56,671 nucleotides of DNA from Hyphomicrobiales bacterium (GTDB lineage: Bacteria; Pseudomonadota; Alphaproteobacteria; Rhizobiales; Beijerinckiaceae). Location of the stretch: the NCBI GenBank assembly GCA_900470775.1, contig UCBZ01000019.1, positions 1 through 56,671 on the forward strand, given 5' to 3'. Below the pieces are notes generated by a model. The model worked only from the letters and a program-made list of their open reading frames with translations. It searched no databases and was not told the origin of the DNA. Shown in pieces: positions 1 through 8,289 of the stretch. Position numbers and translations under genes: made by a program. Positions within the stretch are counted from its first letter, which is position 1. Each line of letters opens with the position of its first letter.

Positions 1-164
1 AACCCTTTCGCAGAGGAATCTGTAAGGAGAGGGGCAGGGGTGAGGTCTCGGCCCCTGGACCAGCAAAGCGCTTCGCGACGACGCGGCGGTGAGGTCTCGG
101 CCACTGTGTCCAACGGCCAACCCCTCACCCTGCCCTCTCCCTCCGGGAGAGGGTTCCCCGCGCC
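1..164. repeat. Family D intergenic repeat, copy D1
   Basis: The left edge of the window holds a composite repeat whose right arm contains CCCTCACCCTGCCCTCTCCC followed by CGGGAGAGGGTT. The left arm is a diverged inverted form (gagaggggcaggggtgagg). The same arms occur at 54679-54830 and 55358-55505. No reading frame here looks like a gene. The left end may be cut by the window edge. Confidence 0.6.
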
Positions 165-182
165 TCACAAACAAGCGGTCAG

Positions 183-1037
183 TTACCCCACCTCCAGCAC
201 CAGCTCGAACGTCATCAGCACCGGATTGTCGCCGCGGCTCAGGCGCCCGCTCGCGGTCGCCCCGGTGAAATCGACCAGCGCCACGTCAATCTCGGCCTGC
301 AGGCCTTGACCATCATCCGCGACACGCCCCGAGGTGATCGCGACCTCCGTGGCGAAGTTCTCGACCACCCGGCCATCCTCGAACCGCGCCCCGATGGTCG
401 AGCCGACGCCGCCACGGATCGTGGCGCGATGAATGCCGCGCTCGCCGCAGAACTGCTCCAGCGCAGTCGCGAGGTCGACGTTCGGCCTGACTCGCAGCGC
501 GAAGAAACGTCCCTCCCGCGTCGCGCCGAGCAGCGGCGCCTGCACCGGGCCGAACAGCTTGAAATGCGTCTCGGGGTCGGGCTCGCCCACGAAACCCGCG
601 CCATCGAGACCGACGGCCTCCAGCGTGATGTCTTCCGCCGCCATCGCCTCCTCGGGCAGGATGTGGCCGCCGCTGCGCTTGCCCGAGGCTTCGCACCAGA
701 GGCCATGGCAGTGGAAAAACGGCAGGTCGTCGCGCAGGCCGAAGGTCAGCGCTCCCGCCTCGACGCGCGTGATGCCGGGCGGGCGGAAGGTCTCGCTGTA
801 GAAGGCGGCGTGCTCGGGTGTCTTCGACAGCGCCGGCATGACATAGGCCAGGGGGCCGAGCGCAAGACCATCGATCCGGACGACGCCGCTGGTGAAACCC
901 GCCGCTGCGAAACTGCGCCTGATCGCCTCGAGCAGCGGCAGGCCGGCCTGAAGCGTCATCTGGAACCGCAAGCCATGGCTCTCGGCGAAGACGATGCGCT
1001 CGGGCGCTCCGGGACCGGGCTGTTCGATGCGTCTCAA
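183..1037 (-). CDS. PPC-domain (DUF296) protein, probably two PPC domains
   Basis: This 284-residue protein resembles double PPC/DUF296 proteins, a small trimeric alpha/beta fold found in AT-hook proteins and bacterial homologues of unknown function. Features typical of the family include the stretch around FFHCHGLW and the C-terminal VLMTFELVLEVG. The start is chosen at a TTG (1037-1035) that overlaps the upstream synthetase stop as TTGA, because family members usually begin with residues like the RRIEQPGP encoded there. An internal ATG at 959 would give 258 residues and cut off that conserved N-terminus. It lies directly downstream of an acyl-CoA synthetase and is probably translationally coupled to it. 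The biochemical role is unknown. Confidence 0.75.
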   Translation of the reverse strand: MRRIEQPGPGAPERIVFAESHGLRFQMTLQAGLPLLEAIRRSFAAAGFTSGVVRIDGLALGPLAYVMPALSKTPEHAAFYSETFRPPGITRVEAGALTFGLRDDLPFFHCHGLWCEASGKRSGGHILPEEAMAAEDITLEAVGLDGAGFVGEPDPETHFKLFGPVQAPLLGATREGRFFALRVRPNVDLATALEQFCGERGIHRATIRGGVGSTIGARFEDGRVVENFATEVAITSGRVADDGQGLQAEIDVALVDFTGATASGRLSRGDNPVLMTFELVLEVG

Positions 1038-2689
1038 GAAGCCGTGTTCCTCAGCCAGTCCAGTTCTCCGCGCGCCTCGAGCTCGTCGCGGACGAGGCGC
1101 TTGGGCACCTTGCCATAGCCCGATTTCGGCAGGGCGTCCCAGAAGAAGAAGCGCTTGGGCATCTTGTAGCGGGCGATCTTCTCGGACAGGAAGCCGGCGA
1201 TTTCCGCCTCGCTCGCCTGCTCCCCGCCCCGACAAACGCAAACCGCCACCCCGATCTCGCCCCAGACCGGATCGGGCAGGCCCAGCACCGCGACCTCGGC
1301 GATGGCCGGATGGGTCAGGATCTTCTCCTCGATCTCGCGCGGATAGATGTTCGAGCCGCCGGAGATGTACATGTCCGAGGCACGCCCGGTAATGTAGACA
1401 AAGCCCTGCCCGTCGACATGGCCGAGATCGCCGGTGCGGAACCAGCCATCGCGGAACGACTTCGCATTGGCCTCCGGGTTGTCGTAATAGCCCGCGAAGA
1501 CGGCCGGCCCGATCACGCAGATTTCGCCTTGGACGCCCGGCTCGACTTCTCGGCCCTCGTCGTCCTGGATCTGCACCTGCATCGCCGTGCGCGCGAAGCC
1601 GCAGCTGCCGATGCGGGCCTGCGGGCCGTCCTCCGCGGCGTGCAGGGAAGGCGGCAGCACCGTGATGTTGCCGGTGACCTCGCCGAGCCCGAAATACTGC
1701 ACCAGCACCGGGCCGAGCTTCGCCAGCGCCCGCTTCTGGTCCTCGCGATACATCGGCGCTCCCGCATAGATGACATAGCGCAGCGACGAATGGTCGTGCA
1801 TGTCGATCGCCGGATGCTCGACCAGCATCTTCAGAATCGTCGGTACCGTGAACAGGCTGGTGACGCGATGCTGCGCTATCAGCCGCCAGGCCTCGTCGAT
1901 GTCGAAACGCTCCGTCGGCAAAAGGATCGAGGCCGCGCCGCGCGCCGCCAGCATCAACTGGTGCACGCCCGCGCCATGCGATAGCGGCGCCACCACCAGC
2001 GAGGAATCCGCCTCGGTCGTTCCGGGAACGAGATCGCAGAGATGGTTCGTGATGACGAAGCCCATCTGGCCATGGGTCAGCACGGCGGCCTTGGAGCGCC
2101 CGGTCGTGCCCGAGGTGAAGAAGAACCAGCATGGGTCGTCATGCTCGACCGCCACATCCGTGACGCGCTCGCCGAGATGACGCGCGATCACGGCGCCGAC
2201 CTCGTCCTCGCCGAAGCCGCCCGGCCCGATCCGCCAGGTGAACTCCGGCGCAGGCGAAGCGGCCGCGACGGCCGCTGCATGGTCCGGGAAGTCGCCATGG
2301 CAGAGGAAGGCCTTCGCCCCCGACGAGGTCGAGAGATAGGCGATCTCGTCGGGCAGCAGCCGAAAATTCGTCGGCACCCAGACGGCGCCCAGCCGGAACG
2401 TTGCGAACATCGACACGAACATCGCGTCGCAGTTCTTGGAGTGAACCAGGATGCGGTCGCCCTTGCCGATGCCGCGCGCCCGCAGGCCCGCGGCTAGCGC
2501 CGAGACCTGCGCGTCGAGATCAGCCCAGCCCAGCGTCAGGTCGCCCCAGACGAAAGCCGGATGCCCGGCGAACCGCCGCGCATTCTGCGCCGCGATATGG
2601 CCAAGATTCATCACCCGCCGCGTCATCGGGATGACGCCGCCGGGCGGAACGGTTGAAGACAACGATTCAGCCATGTCAGGCGCTCCCAC
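1034..2689 (-). CDS. AMP-binding acyl-CoA synthetase
   Basis: This 551-residue ANL-superfamily adenylate-forming enzyme would activate a carboxylic acid with ATP to an acyl-AMP and then an acyl-CoA thioester in the cytoplasm. The P-loop TSGTTGRSK is at residues 192-200. A5-type residues follow in FGLGEVTG, then the hinge and ribose-binding segment GDLGHVDG...ITGRASDMYISGG, and the C-terminal catalytic lysine region PKSGYGKVPKR. Length is normal for the family. A second ATG lies five codons in (MAESL). The substrate cannot be read from sequence. The neighbouring IclR regulator and TRAP importer suggest an imported organic acid. It is transcribed ahead of the PPC protein with a 4-base overlap. 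Confidence 0.9.
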   Translation of the reverse strand: MGAPDMAESLSSTVPPGGVIPMTRRVMNLGHIAAQNARRFAGHPAFVWGDLTLGWADLDAQVSALAAGLRARGIGKGDRILVHSKNCDAMFVSMFATFRLGAVWVPTNFRLLPDEIAYLSTSSGAKAFLCHGDFPDHAAAVAAASPAPEFTWRIGPGGFGEDEVGAVIARHLGERVTDVAVEHDDPCWFFFTSGTTGRSKAAVLTHGQMGFVITNHLCDLVPGTTEADSSLVVAPLSHGAGVHQLMLAARGAASILLPTERFDIDEAWRLIAQHRVTSLFTVPTILKMLVEHPAIDMHDHSSLRYVIYAGAPMYREDQKRALAKLGPVLVQYFGLGEVTGNITVLPPSLHAAEDGPQARIGSCGFARTAMQVQIQDDEGREVEPGVQGEICVIGPAVFAGYYDNPEANAKSFRDGWFRTGDLGHVDGQGFVYITGRASDMYISGGSNIYPREIEEKILTHPAIAEVAVLGLPDPVWGEIGVAVCVCRGGEQASEAEIAGFLSEKIARYKMPKRFFFWDALPKSGYGKVPKRLVRDELEARGELDWLRNTAS

Positions 2690-2735
2690 GTCGAAATTGC
2701 TTCAGCTCAGCCCAGCCATCGCGAACAACCGCGCC

Positions 2736-2828
2736 GTCATCCCGGACGCAGCGAAGCGGAGATCCGGGATCCATGCCTGAACCGTTCCGGAATGGATCCC
2801 GGGTCTCCCTGCGGTCGCCCGGGATGAC
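2736..2828. repeat. Family B intergenic repeat, copy B1
   Basis: This imperfect palindrome starts GTCATCCCGG and ends CCCGGGATGAC, with inner arms GGGATCCATGCC and GGAATGGATCCC. It lies between the acyl-CoA synthetase start and the end of the IclR gene. It matches copies at about 7182, 17152, 21414, 31264 and a truncated one at 54090. Confidence 0.8.
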
Positions 2829-2881
2829 TCGCGCTTTGGGTCCAGCCCCGGCAGCGGTTCGAACCGATACGCTCCACCCCG

Positions 2882-3769
2882 TCATGCCCGCCTTGCCTCG
2901 ATCGGCACAGCCGCGGGCCGGCCGATCCCGCCCGTCGTCTTGCGCCCCGACACGAACATCTCGGCCAGCAACCGCTCCATCCGGGTGACCTCCTGCGCGA
3001 GATGACCGGCGAGTTCCTGCTGCCGCTCCGGCTGCATGCGGCTGTCGATCGCGGCCAGACTCAGCGCACCAGCGACGCGCCCGTCGGGATAGCGGAACGC
3101 CGCGCCGATACCCCAGGAACTGGCGACCAGCCGGCCCGGATTGACCGCGAAACCGCGCTGCCGCGCGAGCCCGAGATCGCCTCGGATCAGCTCCGGCGCG
3201 AAGCCCGGATAACGCGTCAGCAGGACCGGCGCATTGGCGGCGATGATCCGGTCCACATCATCGTCGGGCAGCGCCGCCAGCATGGCGAGCGAACCCGCAC
3301 CGACCCCGAGCGGATGCTGCAGTCCGGCCTGAAGCGCATGGGTCCGCACCGGATAGGTGCCCTCCTCCCGATGCAGACAGACGGAGTAGTTTTCGCGCCG
3401 CACCGACAGGAAGCTCGTATCCATGGTAACAGTCGAGAGCCGGCGCAGGCTCTCCATCGCCAGTTCGAGCAGACCGTGCCGCCGCGCCGCCAGCACGCCG
3501 AGCACGAAAGCCTCCTCGCCGAGGCAGTAGTGCCGCGTTTGCGGCTCCTGCTCGACCAAGCCTGCCCGCATCAGCGCCAGCAGCAGCCGTCGCGCCGTCG
3601 GCTTGTTGAGCCCGCTGCCGGTCACGATCTCGGCCAGCGGCAGCCCGCCAGCCGGCTCGCGGCCGATCAGCGCGAGCAGCCGCAGGGCGCGGTCGACGCT
3701 CTGCGAGCCGGACATTGCGGCGCGCGGCTGGTTGATGGCTTCCACCTTGGCTTCCTCAAGCCGATCCAC
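2882..3769 (-). CDS. IclR-family transcriptional regulator
   Basis: This 295-residue protein has the IclR layout. An N-terminal winged helix-turn-helix (about residues 20-85, with LAEIVTGSGLNKPTARRLL as the recognition region) is followed by a GAF-like effector domain with the typical HPLGVGAGSLAML segment near the middle. IclR proteins usually bind small organic acids and control adjacent catabolic operons. It sits divergently from the TRAP transporter genes and upstream, on the same strand, of the acyl-CoA synthetase. It is therefore the likely local regulator of both units. A shorter start at the second methionine (AAMSGSQSV) is possible. The effector is unknown. Confidence 0.9.
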   Translation of the reverse strand: MDRLEEAKVEAINQPRAAMSGSQSVDRALRLLALIGREPAGGLPLAEIVTGSGLNKPTARRLLLALMRAGLVEQEPQTRHYCLGEEAFVLGVLAARRHGLLELAMESLRRLSTVTMDTSFLSVRRENYSVCLHREEGTYPVRTHALQAGLQHPLGVGAGSLAMLAALPDDDVDRIIAANAPVLLTRYPGFAPELIRGDLGLARQRGFAVNPGRLVASSWGIGAAFRYPDGRVAGALSLAAIDSRMQPERQQELAGHLAQEVTRMERLLAEMFVSGRKTTGGIGRPAAVPIEARRA

Positions 3770-3817
3770 GATATGGACCTTGTTCTTGTTTCTGAAGCCT
3801 AGATCGCCCCTTTGCGG

Positions 3818-3825
3818 ATTGCAAT
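3818..3825. promoter_or_regulatory. Short palindrome ATTGCAAT, possible IclR operator core
   Basis: An 8-base perfect palindrome sits in the divergent region between the IclR gene and the TRAP operon. Some IclR-family sites have AT-rich palindromic cores. The motif is short and could occur by chance. Confidence 0.25.
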
Positions 3826-3860
3826 GCGGTGCCTGTCGTGTAATCTCCGCGCCAACCTGA

Positions 3861-3876
3861 TGTGATCTCGGTCACA
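3861..3876. promoter_or_regulatory. CRP-like binding site TGTGA-N6-TCACA
   Basis: The 16-base sequence TGTGATCTCGGTCACA is an inverted repeat matching the canonical CRP/FNR-superfamily site TGTGA-N6-TCACA in both half-sites. It lies 67 bases upstream of the strong ribosome binding site start at 3943 and within the IclR-TRAP divergent promoter region. It is a plausible point of global carbon or redox control. Binding is inferred from the motif only. Confidence 0.5.
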
Positions 3877-3942
3877 GTATGGACCGCGCCGACGGCTGCT
3901 CGACAAGCCACCCAAGATCGGCGCGCATGGGAGGATGAACCG

Positions 3943-4047
3943 ATGTCGACGCAGGCAACCCGCAAGGGCGCCGGCTCCGTGCCCGCCACCACTGCGCCGC
4001 TGGCTGACCTGATGGTCGGCACGCTCTGCGCCATCGCTCGGGGCTGA
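3943..4047 (+). CDS. Short leader ORF or frameshifted N-terminus of the TRAP permease
   Basis: A 34-codon frame starts at an ATG preceded by a good ribosome binding site (GGGAGG, 7-8 bases upstream) and stops at 4047, nine bases before the annotated TRAP permease ATG at 4056. The permease start itself has only a weak ribosome binding site. Adding one G to the GGGG run at 4040-4043 would fuse the two frames through ARG-LSRT-MVDV. The reading frame is therefore either the broken-off start of the permease gene, an assembly or sequencing error, or a translationally coupled leader peptide. I cannot tell these apart here. Confidence 0.4.
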   Translation: MSTQATRKGAGSVPATTAPLADLMVGTLCAIARG

Positions 4048-4055
4048 GCCGGACG

Positions 4056-5924
4056 ATGGTCGACGTCGCCGACAGGATCGCCCTGCCCGAAGGGCTTGCG
4101 GATATCGAGGATGTCCGTCCCGGCTCCCCGATCATGCGCCCGGTCGAGTTCATCGCCGCGGCACTGGTCGCGCTGATCATCGGCGTGCTGCTGCTCGGCG
4201 TCACCTCGCGCTATGTCTTCTCGCTGCCGGTGATCTGGATCGACGAGGTCGCCTCGATCTCGTTTCTCTGGCTCGCCATGCTCGGCTCGGCCATCGCGAT
4301 CGACCGCAACGAGCATCTGCGGCTGACGCTCTTCGTCGGCATGATGCCGGAGCGCCTGCGCGGCTTCGCCAACACCTTTGCGCTGCTGGTCATCGCCGCC
4401 TTCCTGCTGGCGATGGTCTATCCGGCGATCGACTATGCGATCGAGGAGAGCTTCGTCACCTCGGCGGCTCTGAACATCCCCAATAGCTGGCGCGTCTCGG
4501 CGCTGGCCACCGGCATCATCCTGATGACGCTGCTGGCGATACGGCATGCGATCAGGACCTCTACCCTGCGCGATCTCGTGCTGGCGACTGCGCTGGTCGT
4601 CGCCATCGGCATCGCCTTCTGGCTGCTGACGCCGACCTTCAAGGGGCTGGGCTACGGCAACATCCTGATCTTCCTGCTCGGCGTCGTCGCGCTTTGTCTG
4701 GTGGCCGGCGTGCCGATCGCCTTCTGCTTCGGCATGGGCACCCTCTGTTTCCTCGCCTTCTCCACCAGCGTGCCGATGATCGTCATGGTCGGCCGCATGG
4801 ATGAAGGCATGTCGAGCATCATCCTGCTCTCGGTGCCGATCTTCGTGCTGCTCGGCTGCGTGCTCGATGCCACCGGCATGGGCAAGGCGATCGTCGATTT
4901 CCTCGCCTCGATGCTCGGCCATGTTCGCGCCGGCATGTCCTATGTGCTGCTCGGCTCGCTGTTTCTCGTATCCGGAATTTCCGGCTCGAAGGTCTCCGAC
5001 ATGGCGACGGTCGCGCCCGCGCTCTTCCCCGAGATGAAGCGACGCGGCTACCAGCCCAAGGAGCTGATCGCCCTGCTCGCCACCGGCGCGGCCATGGCCG
5101 ACACCGTGCCGCCCTCGATCGTGCTGATCGTGCTCGGCTCGGTCGCCGGCGTTTCGATAGCCGGCCTGTTCAACTCCGGCTTCGCCATCGCCATGGTGCT
5201 GCTGCTGGCCTTGGCGGTGCTCGCCCGCTGGAAGGCGCGCAAGGAGGACATGCAGGGCGTGCGCCGCGTCTCGCTGGCCGTCATCGGCAAGACCGCGCTG
5301 ATCGCAGGCCCGGCGCTCGTCCTTCCCTTCATCATCCGCGGCGCGGTCGGCGGCGGCGTCGCCACCGCCACCGAGGTCTCGACCATCGCGGTGCTCTACG
5401 CGCTGATCATCGGCATGATCCTGTATGGCGGCATCAGCCGGCGCAAATTTTACGCGATGTTCGTCGAGACCGCCGCGCTCTCGGGCGCCATCCTGATGAT
5501 CCTCGGCACCGCGCTCGCCATGGCCTGGGCCCTGACCCAGACCGGCTTTGCCCGCGACCTCGCCAATTTCATGGTGGGCCTGCCGGGCGGCTGGCTGACC
5601 TTCATGGCGGTGACGATCGTCGTCTTCATGATCCTCGGCTGCGTGCTCGAGGGCTTACCTGCCATCGTGCTGATGGCGCCGCTGATGTTCCCGATCGCCA
5701 AGAACCTCGGCATCAACGACGTGCATTATTCGATGGTGGTGGTCACGGCCATGAATATCGGCCTGATGACGCCGCCGATCGGCATCGGCTTCTACATCGC
5801 CTGCAAGATCGGCAACGTCTCGCCCGACGAGGCGATGGGCGCGATCTGGCCCTATCTGATCGCGCTCCTGGCCGGCCTCGTCATCATCGCGGTGGTGCCG
5901 GGCATCTCGACCTGGGTGCTTTAA
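4056..5924 (+). CDS. TRAP transporter permease, fused small and large subunits (DctQM)
   Basis: This 622-residue membrane protein joins the four-helix DctQ small subunit (about residues 25-170, with the typical WIDEVASISFLWLAMLGSAIA segment) to the multi-helix DctM large subunit. DctM features include GISGSKVSDMATVAPAL, ATGAAMADTVPPSI and GLMTPPIGIGFYIACK. Such fusions are a known TRAP arrangement. It would import an organic acid with sodium using the DctP receptor encoded downstream. The start at 4056 lacks a strong ribosome binding site, and the true N-terminus may begin at 3943 (see that entry). A family A repeat separates it from dctP. The substrate is not evident. Confidence 0.9.
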   Translation: MVDVADRIALPEGLADIEDVRPGSPIMRPVEFIAAALVALIIGVLLLGVTSRYVFSLPVIWIDEVASISFLWLAMLGSAIAIDRNEHLRLTLFVGMMPERLRGFANTFALLVIAAFLLAMVYPAIDYAIEESFVTSAALNIPNSWRVSALATGIILMTLLAIRHAIRTSTLRDLVLATALVVAIGIAFWLLTPTFKGLGYGNILIFLLGVVALCLVAGVPIAFCFGMGTLCFLAFSTSVPMIVMVGRMDEGMSSIILLSVPIFVLLGCVLDATGMGKAIVDFLASMLGHVRAGMSYVLLGSLFLVSGISGSKVSDMATVAPALFPEMKRRGYQPKELIALLATGAAMADTVPPSIVLIVLGSVAGVSIAGLFNSGFAIAMVLLLALAVLARWKARKEDMQGVRRVSLAVIGKTALIAGPALVLPFIIRGAVGGGVATATEVSTIAVLYALIIGMILYGGISRRKFYAMFVETAALSGAILMILGTALAMAWALTQTGFARDLANFMVGLPGGWLTFMAVTIVVFMILGCVLEGLPAIVLMAPLMFPIAKNLGINDVHYSMVVVTAMNIGLMTPPIGIGFYIACKIGNVSPDEAMGAIWPYLIALLAGLVIIAVVPGISTWVL

Positions 5925-5943
5925 ATGCCGCTCGTCATCCCCA

Positions 5944-6065
5944 CAGCCCTCATCCTGAGGAGCGAGCCCGCAGGGATCGCGTCTCGAAGGATGCTCCAGG
6001 AGGCTCCGGAGACGTCTGGAGCATCCTTCGAGACGCCGCTGCGCGGCTCCTCAGGATGAGGGCTG
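5944..6065. repeat. Family A composite palindromic repeat, copy A1
   Basis: Outer arms CAGCCCTCATCCTGAGGAGC and its complement enclose a second nested pair, GTCTCGAAGGATGCTCCAG and its complement, giving about 120 bases of nested inverted repeat. It lies between the TRAP permease and the dctP gene, inside the presumed operon, and would fold into a stable double hairpin in the mRNA. Confidence 0.9.
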
Positions 6066-6141
6066 AGGGAATGACATCGAGCTGAAGACACATCGACTTC
6101 GACGCCAATCAAAAACAAAACCACCACAGGGAGAAACGACC

Positions 6142-7161
6142 ATGACCATTTCACGCCGCACCCTGCTGCAGGGCACAGCCGCAGCCTCCGCGATCGGCAG
6201 CTTCCACATCGGCTCAGCCTCCGCGCAGACGCCCGAGTTCGCTTACAAGTACGCCAACAACCTGCCCGTCGCGCATCCGATGAACATCCGCGCCAACGAG
6301 GCGGTCGAGAAGATCAAGGAGCAGACCAAGGGCCGCGTCGCGATCCAGATCTTCCCGAACAACCAGCTCGGCTCCGACACCGACATGCTGAGCCAGGTCC
6401 GCTCCGGCGGCGTCGAGTTCTTCACGCTCTCGCCGCTGATCCTCTCGACGCTCGTGCCCAACGCCTCGGTCTCGGGCATCGGCTTCGCCTTCCCCAATTA
6501 TGACGCCGTCTGGAAGGCGATGGATGGCGAACTCGGCGCCTATGTTCGCGGCCAGATCGGCAAGGCCAACCTCGTCGTCATGGACAAGATCTGGGACAAC
6601 GGCTTCCGCCAGATGACCTCGTCCAAGGGCCCGATCAACACGCCCGACGACCTCAAGGGCTTCAAGATCCGCGTGCCCGTCTCGCCGCTCTGGACCTCGA
6701 TGTTCACCGCCTTCCAGTCTGCTCCCGCCTCGATCAACTTCGCCGAGGTCTACACCGCGCTGCAGACCAAGATCGTCGACGGCCAGGAGAACCCGCTCGC
6801 GATCATCTCGACCGCCAAGCTGTTCGAGGTGCAGAAATATCTCTCCGTCACCAACCACATGTGGGACGGCTTCTGGTTCCTCGGCAACAAGCGCGCCTGG
6901 GAGCGTCTGCCGGAGGATCTGCGTGCGATCGTGGCGAAGAACCTCAACGACGCCGCCGAGCTGGAACGCGCCGATGTCGCCAAGCTCAACGCCGGATTGC
7001 GCGAGGAACTCACGGGCAAGGGCATGGTCTTCAACGACACCAAGGCCGATCCCTTCCGCGACGCCCTGCGCAAGGCCGGCTTCTACGCCGAATGGAAGAA
7101 GAAGTATGGCGACGAGGCCTGGGCAATCCTGGAAAAGGCCGTCGGCGGCTCGCTGAGCTGA
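6142..7161 (+). CDS. TRAP transporter substrate-binding protein (DctP family)
   Basis: This 339-residue periplasmic receptor has an N-terminal twin-arginine-like leader (SRRTLLQGTAAASAIGSF, cleavage near ASAQ). A DctP-type body follows with MNIRANEAVEKIKEQTKGRV, FPNNQLGSD and the mid-protein region DLKGFKIRVP, where the family carries its carboxylate-binding arginine. The segment FAEVYTALQTKIVDGQENP is diagnostic for the family. It would capture an organic acid and deliver it to the fused DctQM permease encoded upstream. The ribosome binding site is AGGGAG before the ATG at 6142. The ligand cannot be deduced from the sequence. Confidence 0.93.
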   Translation: MTISRRTLLQGTAAASAIGSFHIGSASAQTPEFAYKYANNLPVAHPMNIRANEAVEKIKEQTKGRVAIQIFPNNQLGSDTDMLSQVRSGGVEFFTLSPLILSTLVPNASVSGIGFAFPNYDAVWKAMDGELGAYVRGQIGKANLVVMDKIWDNGFRQMTSSKGPINTPDDLKGFKIRVPVSPLWTSMFTAFQSAPASINFAEVYTALQTKIVDGQENPLAIISTAKLFEVQKYLSVTNHMWDGFWFLGNKRAWERLPEDLRAIVAKNLNDAAELERADVAKLNAGLREELTGKGMVFNDTKADPFRDALRKAGFYAEWKKKYGDEAWAILEKAVGGSLS

Positions 7162-7181
7162 GGCTTTTGAACACCCGCGCC

Positions 7182-7287
7182 GTCATCCTGGACAAGCCGC
7201 GTAGCGGCGCAGCTCCGGGACCCATCGTAGGGCGACGTCGGCACCCTATGATGGATCCCGGGACGGCCTGCGGCTGCCCAGGATGAC
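7182..7287. repeat. Family B intergenic repeat, copy B2
   Basis: This palindromic unit begins GTCATCCTGG and ends CCAGGATGAC, with inner arms around TAGGGCGACG and CACCCTATGATGG. It fills the gap between dctP and the SDR gene. Confidence 0.75.
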
Positions 7288-7321
7288 GGCTCGGTTCCAC
7301 CACGACACGAAAGACCGCACC

Positions 7322-8125
7322 ATGGCCGACCGGCTCAAGGGCAAGATCGCCATCGTCTTCGGCGCCGGCTCCTCCGGCGAAGGCTGGGGCAACGGCAAGG
7401 CGGCGGCCGTCGCCTATGCCCGCGAAGGCGCCCGCATCGCCTGCATCGACATCAGCCAGGAAGCCGCCGACGAGACCGCCGCGATCATCAATGGCGAGGG
7501 CGGCGTTGCCATCGCGCTGGCGGCGGACGTTACGCAGCAAGCCTCGATCGACGCCGTCGTCGCCGCCACGATGACGCGCTTCGGCCGCATCAACATCCTG
7601 CACAACAATGTCGGCGTGACCCATATGGGCGGGCCGGTCGAACTCTCCGAGGAGCAGTTCAAGGCGGCGATCGACCTCAATCTCGGCCCGGTCTATCGCT
7701 GCTCCAAGGCCGTCATCCCGCATATGCTGGCAGGCGGCGGCGGCGCGATCGTCAACATCTCCTCGATCGCCGCGATCCGCTGGGTCGGCTACCCCTATTT
7801 CGCCTATTACGCCACCAAGGCGGCGGTGAACCAGGCGACGGTCGCGCTCGCCATGCAATATGCAAGGCAGGGTATCCGGGCGAACTGCATCATGCCCGGG
7901 CTGATCGACACGCCGATGATCTACAAGCAGATTTCCGGGCAATACGCCTCGGCCGACGAAATGGTCGCCGCCCGCGACGCGCTGGTGCCGATGGGCAAGA
8001 TGGGCACCGCCTGGGACATCGCCAATGCGGCGGTGTTCCTGGCCTCCGACGAGGCCAAGTTCATCACCGGTGTCTGCCTGCCGGTCGATGGCGGCCAGAC
8101 CTGCTGCGTGGGGGCGATGGGCTGA
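7322..8125 (+). CDS. SDR-family NAD(P)-dependent oxidoreductase
   Basis: This 267-residue short-chain dehydrogenase has the nucleotide-binding glycine region with an unusual insertion (GAGSSGEGWGNG), the NNVG motif, the catalytic serine in NISS and the YxxxK motif in YYATK. The C-terminal VDGGQT is typical of the family. The ATG at 7322 is preferred over the one at 7283 because the latter would add residues encoded by repeat B2. It follows dctP in the same direction and may oxidise or reduce the imported compound. Substrate and cofactor preference are unknown. Confidence 0.88.
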   Translation: MADRLKGKIAIVFGAGSSGEGWGNGKAAAVAYAREGARIACIDISQEAADETAAIINGEGGVAIALAADVTQQASIDAVVAATMTRFGRINILHNNVGVTHMGGPVELSEEQFKAAIDLNLGPVYRCSKAVIPHMLAGGGGAIVNISSIAAIRWVGYPYFAYYATKAAVNQATVALAMQYARQGIRANCIMPGLIDTPMIYKQISGQYASADEMVAARDALVPMGKMGTAWDIANAAVFLASDEAKFITGVCLPVDGGQTCCVGAMG

Positions 8126-8151
8126 GTTTCGGCAGCACCGCTTACGAAAAC

Positions 8152-8272
8152 CAGCCCTCATCCTGAGGAACCGCTTCAGCGGCGTCTCGAAGGATGCTCC
8201 AGGAGGCTCCCGAAACATCTGGAGCATCCTTCGGGACGCGCTCCTGCGGAACGCTCCTCAGGATGAGGGCTG
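8152..8272. repeat. Family A composite palindromic repeat, copy A2
   Basis: The outer arm CAGCCCTCATCCTGAGGA and inner arm GTCTCGAAGGATGCTCCAG are present with mirrored copies. The 3' inner arm carries one change (cgggac for cgagac). It lies between the convergent SDR and racemase-like genes. Confidence 0.9.
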
Positions 8273-8289
8273 AAGCGGTAGCGACACCT

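Noticed and set aside
183..2132. A single 649-residue protein on the minus strand
   Set aside because: Only the last 284 codons look like a protein (PPC domains). The upstream part is an out-of-frame shadow of the acyl-CoA synthetase.
5944..6065. Repeat families as insertion sequences or CRISPR repeats
   Set aside because: They have no transposase gene, no regular spacing and no unique spacers. Each copy is an isolated palindrome.
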